Of a stretch of 64,000 nt of DNA, positions 35,744 to 44,229 are shown piece by piece; within the stretch, counting starts at the first letter, position 1; each line of letters begins with the position of its first letter. The position numbers were made by a program, and so were the translations under genes. The notes under the pieces were generated by a model that saw nothing but the letters and a program-made list of their open reading frames with translations, searched no databases and had not been told where the DNA came from. This DNA comes from Cognatishimia activa (GTDB taxonomy: Bacteria > Pseudomonadota > Alphaproteobacteria > Rhodobacterales > Rhodobacteraceae), in NCBI RefSeq assembly GCF_026016445.1, contig NZ_CP096147.1, positions 2,516,501-2,580,500 of the forward strand, given 5' to 3'.

Positions 35744-37963
35744 AGGATTATTTTGCAACCCTGCGTAGGTGTAGAGCGTCCCGCTGAGACCCGAGATATC
35801 GAGCCCGCCAATTCCAGCAGCAGGATCAGAACCCACTGTGTTGTTCCAATCTCCAGTTCCGTTCCGACGCATCCAGATAAGGCCAGCATCGGTGTCGATC
35901 GCAATCTGAACGATATCATCCTGCACCAACGCGGCTCCCATATTGGTATTACCACCAGTGTGGAACAGAAAACTTCCACTCCAGAAACAACGCTGCTCAC
36001 CAAAGCTACCGCCAAAGATCGCTGTTACAACGTCAGTGCCAACCCCAATACCTAGGACATGCGAGCCAATGGAAACTTCAAAATAGCGCTTCCCTAACAG
36101 GGCATTTGACCCTAGAGCGTGACGAATGCCGTTGATCGCTTCGGTTGCCGAAACAACAGTGTCACCGTCGGAATACTGCAGCTGGAACGGTGCAGAGGTA
36201 TTGAGTGATGCATTCCACGTTACAGATGTCTCTACTGCAGTGATCTCAATAGAAAAATAAGGCAAGACGTCGGACAAACCATCATCATCTGTGACACGCA
36301 AAGCGATGCCCTGTTGGATCTCTGCTGCTGTCGGTACTCCTGAGATTTCGCCAGTAGACGCATTCAATGTGAGCCCACTAGGCAGCGCCCCTCCAGCCAA
36401 ATCAAAGGTATAAGGAGCTCGGCCACCTTTGACAGTGGGGGAAAACATATAGGCGTTTCCGGCGGTCCCTTTGTCTGCGGCCTCCCCTGATAACTGCAGT
36501 TCTTCAGACGTGTTTTCGACAAAGAATGCTGCTGCCTTGTGGAATTTTACCGTCAGATTTGCCCCAGCTGCGACGCAGACAAATATTTGAAAGTTCTGTA
36601 CATCTCGATCAGCGTCATAGGCGAGATCCTGTGTTCTGAGGTTATATTCACCGACCCCTAATGCCCATTCAGGGTCCAATGTCATGGGGCTTTGTCCTTG
36701 TGCCTGAACCCCAATTGACTTCAAACCCGACACACCATCCAGAATTTCAATCTGCGCCGCAAACGATACGACGTCCCCTTGCTGAGCACCTATTTCAACC
36801 GACGGAACCGTCAAAACACATGTGCCGTCCTCGGCAGGATCGCTAATCGATAATTCGAATATCCTGTCGGTTGTGTAATATCCCTGCCAAAGGTCCGCAC
36901 CCTCACCTCTGGTAACATCCCAGGACATAGGAATATCCCCGGAAACACCTGCCGCTTCAGACGGTCTAGCCCCCTGAAATTGTTCCGCACCGATCAGTAA
37001 ATTCTCGACATTGCCAGCTTCAAGCACATCCCCATGAACAAGAGGCAGAAGCAAATCCGCCAGTCTGCTAGCAAGGAATTCCGCGCCCAGCGCATTTGGA
37101 TGAGACACATCCGATTTCATCGTCATCCGATCAAATTCAGCGACATCAACTGCGTAAAACCCTTCATGAGCAGCCAGAACATGATCTACACCATCAAAGC
37201 TGACAGTGCCGCCATTTGCATAGGCCATGACCCAATCTGCAAGCGCGGTTTTCTTACTGTCTTGCGTTGTTAAACCGCCACCATCAAGCAAGGTTGGAAC
37301 AGCAATCACAACGGCGCCCGCTGTCAGGTATTGCTCAAAAACCTGATCCATATAACCGGTAATCTCTTCAAAACTGTCGTCAGCCGCGCTTTGGTTTGCA
37401 CCGATGGGCCCAACCAAAACCACTGTATTCCCAGCATCGATTTTTGAAGCCACTTCAGGCGCACCAAAGAATACCTTTTGCGCTGAATCTCCTCCTTTCG
37501 CATTTTGGTAACCTTCCGGGAAACGAAACTTATGGCCCACCATTTGCTCAAGATAAATTCTTGTCCCGGGCATGTTGTGCATCACGCTATCACCGTCAAA
37601 CATCAGCAACGGCCCGGATGCATTTGCGGTAAAAGGCGCGTGGGGGAGCACTGGGGCAATCGTAGCGCGTCGCACAAATCGTCCTTCAGCGATCAGTTCC
37701 AGCGTTTGCCCATCTCTTTGCCAAATGTTGAACAGGCACAGACGCCCCTCTGGAATGGCTTCGAGTGCGCCGGCCTCCACTTGGACCTGTCCCGTACTGG
37801 CAATCTCTATCAGTGGAGGAGTTAGCGCATCCATCCCGACCGTCAGAACCCTCTCGCCATGCTCCGGTGGGTTTTCAATCTCTAAGCAAAGAGCCTCTCC
37901 AGCTGGGAATTTGATATCGAAATTTTCGATTCCAGATTGGAAATCATAACTTTGCCTGTGCAT
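35663..37963 (-). CDS. SGNH hydrolase-like protein with Ig-like and SPRY-like domains
   Basis: 766-residue multidomain protein. A central SGNH-type domain shows Ser126 in FDGDSVMHN and the D285/H288 pair in SDVSHPNALG, with GPIGANQ as a block III-like segment. A putative Ig-like (He_PIG) domain near residues 505-580 has the family phrase LPSGLTLNASTGEISGVP. The C-terminal 170 residues look SPRY/B30.2-like and end in AGFSTIYG, a style I associate with phage tail-linked proteins. No signal peptide or membrane segment is visible. The ATG at 37963 has a GGGGGG site; an ATG at 37993 does not. Role unknown, perhaps polysaccharide deacylation or binding. Confidence 0.7.
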   Translation of the reverse strand: MHRQSYDFQSGIENFDIKFPAGEALCLEIENPPEHGERVLTVGMDALTPPLIEIASTGQVQVEAGALEAIPEGRLCLFNIWQRDGQTLELIAEGRFVRRATIAPVLPHAPFTANASGPLLMFDGDSVMHNMPGTRIYLEQMVGHKFRFPEGYQNAKGGDSAQKVFFGAPEVASKIDAGNTVVLVGPIGANQSAADDSFEEITGYMDQVFEQYLTAGAVVIAVPTLLDGGGLTTQDSKKTALADWVMAYANGGTVSFDGVDHVLAAHEGFYAVDVAEFDRMTMKSDVSHPNALGAEFLASRLADLLLPLVHGDVLEAGNVENLLIGAEQFQGARPSEAAGVSGDIPMSWDVTRGEGADLWQGYYTTDRIFELSISDPAEDGTCVLTVPSVEIGAQQGDVVSFAAQIEILDGVSGLKSIGVQAQGQSPMTLDPEWALGVGEYNLRTQDLAYDADRDVQNFQIFVCVAAGANLTVKFHKAAAFFVENTSEELQLSGEAADKGTAGNAYMFSPTVKGGRAPYTFDLAGGALPSGLTLNASTGEISGVPTAAEIQQGIALRVTDDDGLSDVLPYFSIEITAVETSVTWNASLNTSAPFQLQYSDGDTVVSATEAINGIRHALGSNALLGKRYFEVSIGSHVLGIGVGTDVVTAIFGGSFGEQRCFWSGSFLFHTGGNTNMGAALVQDDIVQIAIDTDAGLIWMRRNGTGDWNNTVGSDPAAGIGGLDISGLSGTLYTYAGLQNNPLARATLVGAVQDFTYAAPAGFSTIYG

Positions 37964-38022
37964 AGCGCCCCCCACTTGTTGACTGGGGAGCATTGCCTAA
38001 CTAAGAAAATGAGACATTAAGC

Positions 38023-39165
38023 CTAAGAACTCTCAAAGCGCATCGCTTGCACTATAGTAGGGTCGAGATCGGCAAGGCAGTCCAGTATTTCTGACCGAAA
38101 TCTTTGCTCTGAAAACTGCTTTGCTTGAGATGTACAAGCTTCGTGACAGTATTGTTCCAGGCCAGAGCGTTCAAACTGAATAACTGCGTCCATCAATCCT
38201 TCAACAGATTGATCATGAAAAAGAAGGCCTGTCTCTCGATCGATTACGGTATCAAGGGCGCCCCCTTTACCGTAAGCAATCACAGGGCGCCCGGAGGCCA
38301 TTACCTCCACAGGTACAATCCCGAAATCCTCCTCTCCTGGAAACACCAAAGCTCTGCATCGAGCCATAAAGGACTTAAGGACAGTGTCGTGCACACGGCC
38401 CAAGAAGACCGTTTTGGGACCTGATGTTTTGACCAGTTTCTGCCAGCATTTCTCAGGACCGCCTATCACAACCAGCGGACGGTCTAGCTGTTGAAAAGCT
38501 TCGATTGCCAGGTCCGGCCTTTTGTAAGGCGCGAGTTCCCCTGCCCAAAGATAAAAGCCACCGCGTTCTGAAGGCGCCACAGGCCTGAACCCATCAACGG
38601 CGACGGGTGGATGTACGACGCGCGCCTTTCGTCGCCAATAGGACTTCACACGGGCCGCAACATGTTTTGAATTGGCAACGATCAAATCTGCACGCGCGGA
38701 GGAGGTTACATCCCATTGTCGCAAGCGATGCGCCACCTTGGGTAGGATCAGTTTTGCAAGTAGGCCCATATCATCGTGATAGGTGTGATACTGATCCCAA
38801 ATATAGCGCATAGGCGAGTGGCAATAGCAAAGATGAGGCACGCCGGGGGGAGGAATAATCCCTTTCGCTGGCCCGGCCTCGGATGAAATGATCAAATCGT
38901 AGCCAGAGAGATCAAACTCCTCCAAAGCAAGTGGCATAAGAGGCAAATAGGATTTGTAATAGCGTCGTGCGAAAGGCAGCGCGGCGACGCGACTTTCGAT
39001 GATACGATGGTTAAGTAACGTTGTACTCAAGCGCCCAGGAATTGCGACATGCGTATAGATGTCTGCCTGCGGAAACATCCGACACAGGGCTTCCAGAACC
39101 TTTTCTCCACCGCGCATTCCCACCAGCCAATAATGGACTATCGCCACACGTGGAGAGTCATCCAT
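38023..39165 (-). CDS. Family 4 glycosyltransferase
   Basis: 380-residue GT-B transferase. It opens with VAIVHYWLVGMRGGEKVLEAL, a form common in exopolysaccharide loci; the C-terminal half has WAGELAPYKRPDLAI and the EX7E motif in EEDFGIVPVEVMASG. It overlaps the export-protein gene by 8 bases on the same strand, which ties it to the polysaccharide pathway. Probable mannosyl- or rhamnosyl-type transfer cannot be distinguished from sequence. Confidence 0.88.
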   Translation of the reverse strand: MDDSPRVAIVHYWLVGMRGGEKVLEALCRMFPQADIYTHVAIPGRLSTTLLNHRIIESRVAALPFARRYYKSYLPLMPLALEEFDLSGYDLIISSEAGPAKGIIPPPGVPHLCYCHSPMRYIWDQYHTYHDDMGLLAKLILPKVAHRLRQWDVTSSARADLIVANSKHVAARVKSYWRRKARVVHPPVAVDGFRPVAPSERGGFYLWAGELAPYKRPDLAIEAFQQLDRPLVVIGGPEKCWQKLVKTSGPKTVFLGRVHDTVLKSFMARCRALVFPGEEDFGIVPVEVMASGRPVIAYGKGGALDTVIDRETGLLFHDQSVEGLMDAVIQFERSGLEQYCHEACTSQAKQFSEQRFRSEILDCLADLDPTIVQAMRFESS

Positions 39166-40378
39166 TTTGACCGCCGGGCTCGATGTCTTTGTATATCATC
39201 AGCGTGTCGCCTGGCATCAACTCGGTCTTGAGGTTCAGACCTTCTTCTGGAGGTCGATCTAAACGCCTGCTCAGAATTTCGAAATGCAATCGACTTGGTT
39301 GAGTTCCTGACTGATCGGCGTGTACCTGATCCAACAATTCCAATTGCAAACGCAACGTTTTCCGTAACTTTATGGTTTCAGGAACGCGTTCCCTCACCCG
39401 CTGTAACTCTGTGATCAGACCCTCCCGGTACTCTGCTTCACGAATATCTCTTTGAGACATAAGACGCTGTAAAGTTTGCAAATTGCGCAAGGATGCGCTT
39501 TCGAGCTCCAACAAGTCGGACTGTGTATCTGCGCTTTGCCGTTGGAGTGTTGCCAATCGCACAGAGGTTTGCAGCCCTTTCGCTCTGAGTGCCTCCACAT
39601 CCGCCAGTTCGCGCGATGCTATCTCTGATTTGGTTTTTTGGACGAGAATGCGGTCAGTGAGCAGCTCCTGTCTTTCCATTACGCTCTTCGTTTCTTGAGA
39701 CAACGAGTGCATGGCGATGGAATGTGTCCGTTGTTTTGCTTGCCAGACCGAAACAATTTCCGAAGTGTTCAGGTCAGGTTGAGACGATAACTCTGATGCA
39801 TTAGCCGCCATAAGGCGCTCTATCGATAAAAGCGTCTCGCGGTCAGATTTGAGTTCTAATTCCAAAGTTTCTAAATCAGCAAACAATCGTAGTCGGCTTC
39901 GCGAGAGTTCAAGCAAATATCCAGCATCAAACTGGGGACCTCGCGCAAGCGACAATGCTGCTCCGATGGTTAACCCGGGAAAGAAGCGAATTTCACCCGG
40001 ATTGAGGACATCACCTGCAATCAAAACTGGCGCATATCGATTAATCGAAATGGTCACTTCAGGATCGATATAGAGATCAGATTGGCGCAGCCGGTCACGA
40101 ATTGCTTGCGTGGTTTCGTGTAGTGTCAGGCCAGACACATGAACCGATCCCACGCCCTCCACGCGAAGATTGCCGTCCAAATCTACTTCACGTGTGATCG
40201 ACGCTTGTAAAACCGGATAGCTGATCTGAACCACATCTCCCGTCACCAACATATATTCTGACCGCCCATCAGCAATCAGTTTGCCTGAAAAAAGGCTGAG
40301 AAATAGTAACAGAATTAGTTTACTTAAGTATCTGAGACACGGACGAAAACTTATCCCAAACATGTTGTTACCATCCAT
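39158..40378 (-). CDS. Polysaccharide export protein (ExoF/Wza-like)
   Basis: 406-residue exported protein of the polysaccharide biosynthesis/export (PES) family. An N-terminal hydrophobic segment (about 17-33) acts as signal peptide without a lipobox, unlike Wza. The PES motif YMLVTGDVVQISYP, a SLBB-like segment (VLIAGDVLNPGEIRFFPGLTI) and a long coiled-coil region (about 160-345) follow, and MPGDTLMIYKD near the end. The coiled coil and lack of a lipid anchor match ExoF. It would form the outer part of the exit path with the co-polymerase. Confidence 0.9.
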   Translation of the reverse strand: MDGNNMFGISFRPCLRYLSKLILLLFLSLFSGKLIADGRSEYMLVTGDVVQISYPVLQASITREVDLDGNLRVEGVGSVHVSGLTLHETTQAIRDRLRQSDLYIDPEVTISINRYAPVLIAGDVLNPGEIRFFPGLTIGAALSLARGPQFDAGYLLELSRSRLRLFADLETLELELKSDRETLLSIERLMAANASELSSQPDLNTSEIVSVWQAKQRTHSIAMHSLSQETKSVMERQELLTDRILVQKTKSEIASRELADVEALRAKGLQTSVRLATLQRQSADTQSDLLELESASLRNLQTLQRLMSQRDIREAEYREGLITELQRVRERVPETIKLRKTLRLQLELLDQVHADQSGTQPSRLHFEILSRRLDRPPEEGLNLKTELMPGDTLMIYKDIEPGGQNG

Positions 40379-40439
40379 TCGGTTAACGACTTAGCTAAAG
40401 TTCGGCACCCAATCGTTTCTGCAAATGGTTTATGATCAA

Positions 40440-41147
40440 TTAACCATGCTGCGTTTGATTATCCTGAAAATGCCCCACCAATCTCCGATGCTGGCAACAA
40501 AGCTCATCCGCGATCGACAAAGATAAGTCGCTTTCCAGTTCGACTGCTTCAGACGAACGAGCCTCAATCTTTCGTGCTCGGCCACTGTATATCGGATCTC
40601 CACCTCCACCTTTGGTCGAGGCAGGATGTGAGGCGTACGTGTTATCCAGACTGCGTGACAGCCCAATCCACTGCCCGATACCAATGAGGGTCTGTTCAGG
40701 ATCACGGAGTAAGCTCTCACTGGTTAAACCAATGCGATGATTGGCTGGAAATCGGTGCCACAAGCTCTCTAATCTTTGGATTCGATCCAAATAATACCGA
40801 CCAGCATCCTGCAACGATGATATCTCTGGCAAATCAGATCTCTGTGACAGATTGTAGATTGATCTGACTGAAGGCGCTGGTTTGCGCACAAGGAAAATAG
40901 CTCGCGCATTCGAAGTGGTCTCAGGCGAGAAATCATCGAGATGATTGTGGAGTATCTTATCCAAGATAAACGGTGACTTCGGCTGAAAGGCGCGTCGCCT
41001 GGCGATGTTTACGAGCACGCGGCCTGGCGCGAACTTGTCTCCGTGACAGACATGGGTTTCCCCATATCCCGATACGTCAGGATGCGACGCCAGAACATTG
41101 CAAAGAGCCGTTGAGGCGGAGCGCATGTGTGACAGGACGAGGATCAT
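40440..41147 (-). CDS. Sulfotransferase-family protein
   Basis: 235-residue PAPS-dependent-type sulfotransferase. The opening MILVLSHMRSASTALCNVLASHPDV is the 5'-phosphosulfate-binding loop, and AIFLVRKPAPSVRSIYN is the 3'-phosphate-binding block. The ATG at 41147 starts exactly at the conserved first strand; in-frame starts at 41243 and 41261 (TTG) would add unrelated residues without a clear ribosome site. It follows the GntR gene on the same strand and precedes the export genes by 61 bases. Adjacent to a polysaccharide locus, it could sulfate the product; protein or small-molecule substrates are also possible. Confidence 0.8.
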   Translation of the reverse strand: MILVLSHMRSASTALCNVLASHPDVSGYGETHVCHGDKFAPGRVLVNIARRRAFQPKSPFILDKILHNHLDDFSPETTSNARAIFLVRKPAPSVRSIYNLSQRSDLPEISSLQDAGRYYLDRIQRLESLWHRFPANHRIGLTSESLLRDPEQTLIGIGQWIGLSRSLDNTYASHPASTKGGGGDPIYSGRARKIEARSSEAVELESDLSLSIADELCCQHRRLVGHFQDNQTQHG

Positions 41148-41303
41148 TCGCCCAGGATGAGCCTGAGGTAGAACAACAGTGGCCGGCCATGCCAAGCCCA
41201 ATTTCACGAAAGCGCACAGTCCCCTGCGTGATTGTAAACTCATCACCAAGAATGGCGTCAAAAGTAGATAAAATAGGGTTAACTGAAGCCGTGTTCCGAT
41301 CGG

Positions 41304-41981
41304 TTACAGGTGATTGAGCCTGTGTTTTTCGAGCAAGGCGATCAATATCTCTTTGGCATGTTGCCGATGTTCTCTGTGACGTTTGCGAGCGGTCTCGGCA
41401 TCACCTTTTTGAATTGCCTCATAAACAGCGCGGTGGTCGGCATTTGACTTGGTGGGTACGGGGCGAATGAAAAGAGTCGTCATGCGGGCTCTTCGTACTT
41501 GATCGTTCATCATGTTGAAAATCGTCGCCACACGATTGTTCCCCCCCAGCCGCACGAGTTCTGCGTGAAAGCGATTGTCTGCTTCAGCCCATGCTTCCAG
41601 GTCTTCAGCCTCCACTGCCTGATCCATTGTTTCAATCGCATCAGCCAACTCAGAAAGTTCAGCAGACGAATATCCGCGCGATGCCGCTAATTCCGCCGCT
41701 TGGCTCTCTAAAGCTGTTAACACTTCATAGATCTCGCGCATATCACTTGGGGACACAGGAAGGATGCGCACCCCTTTGCGGGGACGCAGCTCAAGCAGGC
41801 CCTGGTTTTCAAGCGTTAAAGCAGCCTCACGAATGGGTGTCCGAGACATGCCAAGACGCTCAGCCAACTCGCTTTCCAAATGATCCGTACCTCCGGCCAA
41901 CTCACCGGAGAAAATCATGTGACGCAACTCGCGGAGTGCACGTTGAGAGTTAGATAGCGATTTTGGGGCGGCTTCGTTCAA
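41304..41981 (-). CDS. GntR-family (FCD) transcriptional regulator
   Basis: 225-residue regulator. N-terminal winged helix-turn-helix (about 10-75: LAERLGMSRTPIREAALTLENQGLL) and a C-terminal FCD effector domain with metal-type histidines in DNRFHAELVRLGG and HREHRQHAKEI. Its start overlaps the Gfo/Idh stop by 4 bases, making it the third gene of a dehydrogenase-dehydrogenase-regulator operon divergent from tctCBA. It likely controls both units through repeats at 44162-44208. FCD regulators commonly sense organic acids, in line with the transporter type. Confidence 0.93.
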   Translation of the reverse strand: MNEAAPKSLSNSQRALRELRHMIFSGELAGGTDHLESELAERLGMSRTPIREAALTLENQGLLELRPRKGVRILPVSPSDMREIYEVLTALESQAAELAASRGYSSAELSELADAIETMDQAVEAEDLEAWAEADNRFHAELVRLGGNNRVATIFNMMNDQVRRARMTTLFIRPVPTKSNADHRAVYEAIQKGDAETARKRHREHRQHAKEILIALLEKHRLNHL

Positions 41982-43009
41982 GGCTCCTCCAAAGAGATTT
42001 TGCGACCTGTTTCTGCAGACTCGTAAATCGCCTGCTCGATTTCAATGACCCTAAGGTAGTCCGCAGCGATATTCTCAAGCGGGGTTTTCCCCAAAAAGCC
42101 TGAAACTGCGTGGCTTTGCAAGGCATGGACGCAATCACCGCCAAATCCATGCCAAGTATCTGCCGCCAGAATTTCGGTTTCAGACATGTCTCCGAACGCT
42201 CTAAGGGTTACCCTGCCGTCACCGTAGATGGCCAGTGTTCCTTCCGTGCCCTCAATCAGAGCTTCTCCCATCGTACGGCGATGGTTATCAGCAGAGTGGT
42301 CCAAATTTCGATTGCCATCAAAAAGCGCGCGAACGCCGTCCGGGTGGTCAAAGAGAACATATCCTGCGTCCTCGCCTGCAATCACCGGGTTCACTTTGCG
42401 AAGATCGGCATAAACCGCCGTCGGATCCCCAAGTAGGAATCGGAAAGTATCCACCCAATGCACGGCTGTTTCATGCACAAGAAATTTATCCATCTCTTGA
42501 AAATAAGGCTGCCGGTCCAAATAAGCGTCAGGGCCCTGCCCGTCACCGGGTCGTAGTCGAAACGTCACCTGCTGCAAGGTTCCGATGCGCCCAAGATCCA
42601 GCTCTGTTTTCACGGCGCGGTACCAAGGTTGAAAACGGAAATTCTCATGCACAACAATTGTGGCGCCAGCGGCCTCAACCTCCGCCACGATTTCTTTTGC
42701 TTCATCCAGATCGTTGCAAAACGGCTTTTGGCAAATCATCCATTTCAGACCATGTGACAGAGCCGTACGAATGGTCTTTGCATGAGCAATAGGTGGAAGG
42801 ATAATGTCCAAGATATCGGGGCGTTTCTCCACCAGCATTTGTGACAGGTCATCGAATGCAGGCCACCCCGTGCATTCTGCCTTTTCAATGTCTCGATTGC
42901 AGCTTCCAACCGGCTCCACGTTCGAAATGCGCGACCAGCTGCCATAGTGAAACTGGCTGAAATACCCTGCCCCTATGCAGGCAACTTTTAGCTTCTGATC
43001 TTCAGTCAT
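41978..43009 (-). CDS. Gfo/Idh/MocA-family oxidoreductase
   Basis: 343-residue NAD(P)-dependent dehydrogenase. Rossmann motif CIGAGYFSQFH near residues 10-20. The usual EKP motif reads QKP (ICQKPFC), a substitution of the acidic residue. The substrate-side helix shows VHETAVHWVDTFRFL with candidate catalytic His residues. It overlaps its neighbours by 4 bases on both sides. With a hydroxy-acid dehydrogenase and a carboxylate transporter, the substrate could be a sugar acid or lactone. Confidence 0.88.
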   Translation of the reverse strand: MTEDQKLKVACIGAGYFSQFHYGSWSRISNVEPVGSCNRDIEKAECTGWPAFDDLSQMLVEKRPDILDIILPPIAHAKTIRTALSHGLKWMICQKPFCNDLDEAKEIVAEVEAAGATIVVHENFRFQPWYRAVKTELDLGRIGTLQQVTFRLRPGDGQGPDAYLDRQPYFQEMDKFLVHETAVHWVDTFRFLLGDPTAVYADLRKVNPVIAGEDAGYVLFDHPDGVRALFDGNRNLDHSADNHRRTMGEALIEGTEGTLAIYGDGRVTLRAFGDMSETEILAADTWHGFGGDCVHALQSHAVSGFLGKTPLENIAADYLRVIEIEQAIYESAETGRKISLEEP

Positions 43010-44097
43010 GATACAAACAGCATATCCAATACAGCACTCGCGGCCTCTTCGGTACCCGCGCTCCCCCCAAGATCTCGTGTCAGAAACCGACCATCCGCAA
43101 CAACATCTTCTACAGCTTCGCGCAGTCGACGCCCATCATCAACTAATCCTGCGTGATCCTTTTCGATGCCAAGCCAATCCAGCATCATAGCGGCGGACAA
43201 TATCATCGCCATCGGATTGGCCACACCTTGGCCCGCAATGTCTGGCGCAGAGCCGTGACACGGTTGAAATACAGCGTGCTCAAGACCAATGTCCGCAGAC
43301 GGCGCTAGGCCAAGCCCCCCCATCAACCCTGCGCCCAGATCAGACAAAATGTCTCCGAACATATTCTCAGTGACCAAGACATCAAAATCCCATGGCTTCT
43401 GAACCATCCACAATGCGGTTGCGTCGACATAAGCGTGATCGGATTCAAGCTCTGGGTGCCGTGATGCTTCGGCGTTGAACATGTCCCTGAAGAAAGCAAA
43501 GGCGCGAAATACATTTGCCTTGTCCACGCAAGTCACCCGTCCAGGACCACGCCCTGCTTTCTTCCGGTTCTGTGCCATTTCAAATGTGAAACGGAACAGT
43601 TTCTCAGAGATATCTCTCGTGATCAAAAGCGTTTCGCGCGCTTCATTTTCGCTAACTTCGCCGCATCCTTGGGTATAAAAGAGACCTTCCGTACTTTCGC
43701 GCACCAGCACAAAATCGATTTCTTTACCCTCTGGCATATTCAACGGAGTGCGCTGACCTGTTTTGACGGTCACAGGACGTACTCCAGCAAAAAGCGTCAG
43801 CGCCTTACGCAGATCAATTTGGGGAGAAATTTCTGTGCCGTCTTCATAACGGACATCCGGCAACCCCATTGCGGAAAGCAGGATCGCATCAGCAGATTTT
43901 GCGGTGTTCATCGAGGATTCGGGAAACGATTCGCCCGTCTTGGCGTAGTGAGCTGCACCAGCGGGGGCATCTTCGAATCGAAGCGAATAGCTATCGCTGG
44001 CATCTGACATTCGGCGCAGGATTTTAACCGTTGGGGCCATAATTTCAGGGCCAATCCCGTCTCCTGCAAATACCGCAATATTGAAAGTCTCTGCCAT
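43006..44097 (-). CDS. Isocitrate/isopropylmalate dehydrogenase-family protein
   Basis: 363-residue NAD-dependent beta-decarboxylating dehydrogenase fold. Family blocks are FAGDGIGPEIMAP at the start, VRESTEGLFYTQG, the Lys/Tyr/Asp region VDKANVFRAF, and DILSDLGAGLMGGLGLAPSADIG plus CHGSAPDIAGQGVANP near the end. A second leuB outside a leucine operon and next to a tct transporter argues for a tartrate/D-malate-type dehydrogenase. The exact 2-hydroxy acid substrate is not determinable here. First gene of the minus-strand operon. Confidence 0.88.
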   Translation of the reverse strand: MAETFNIAVFAGDGIGPEIMAPTVKILRRMSDASDSYSLRFEDAPAGAAHYAKTGESFPESSMNTAKSADAILLSAMGLPDVRYEDGTEISPQIDLRKALTLFAGVRPVTVKTGQRTPLNMPEGKEIDFVLVRESTEGLFYTQGCGEVSENEARETLLITRDISEKLFRFTFEMAQNRKKAGRGPGRVTCVDKANVFRAFAFFRDMFNAEASRHPELESDHAYVDATALWMVQKPWDFDVLVTENMFGDILSDLGAGLMGGLGLAPSADIGLEHAVFQPCHGSAPDIAGQGVANPMAMILSAAMMLDWLGIEKDHAGLVDDGRRLREAVEDVVADGRFLTRDLGGSAGTEEAASAVLDMLFVS

Positions 44098-44161
44098 TTC
44101 TTCCCGCTTTCTTTCCGTTCGGATCGCTTAATTCGAGGCTTTTTCAAACCAAAAGTTGACA

Positions 44162-44208
44162 ATGCATTCATTAATGCATACGCAAATAAATGCAATACAA
44201 AACGCATT
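44162..44208. promoter_or_regulatory. Repeated AATGCA inverted repeats, candidate GntR operators
   Basis: In the divergent region before tctC: ATGCATT/AATGCAT arms with a 4-base centre (44162-44179), then AATGC/GCATT arms with a 10-base centre (44189-44208). A TTGACA (44156-44161) abuts the first repeat and may be the -35 of tctC. Assignment to the FCD regulator is by position. Confidence 0.5.
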
Positions 44209-44229
44209 ACTCTTGGGAGGAGCACAAAA

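Noticed and set aside
35663..37963. Prophage or gene transfer agent remnant
   Set aside because: Only one protein has tail-like style; no capsid, terminase, portal or integrase genes surround it.
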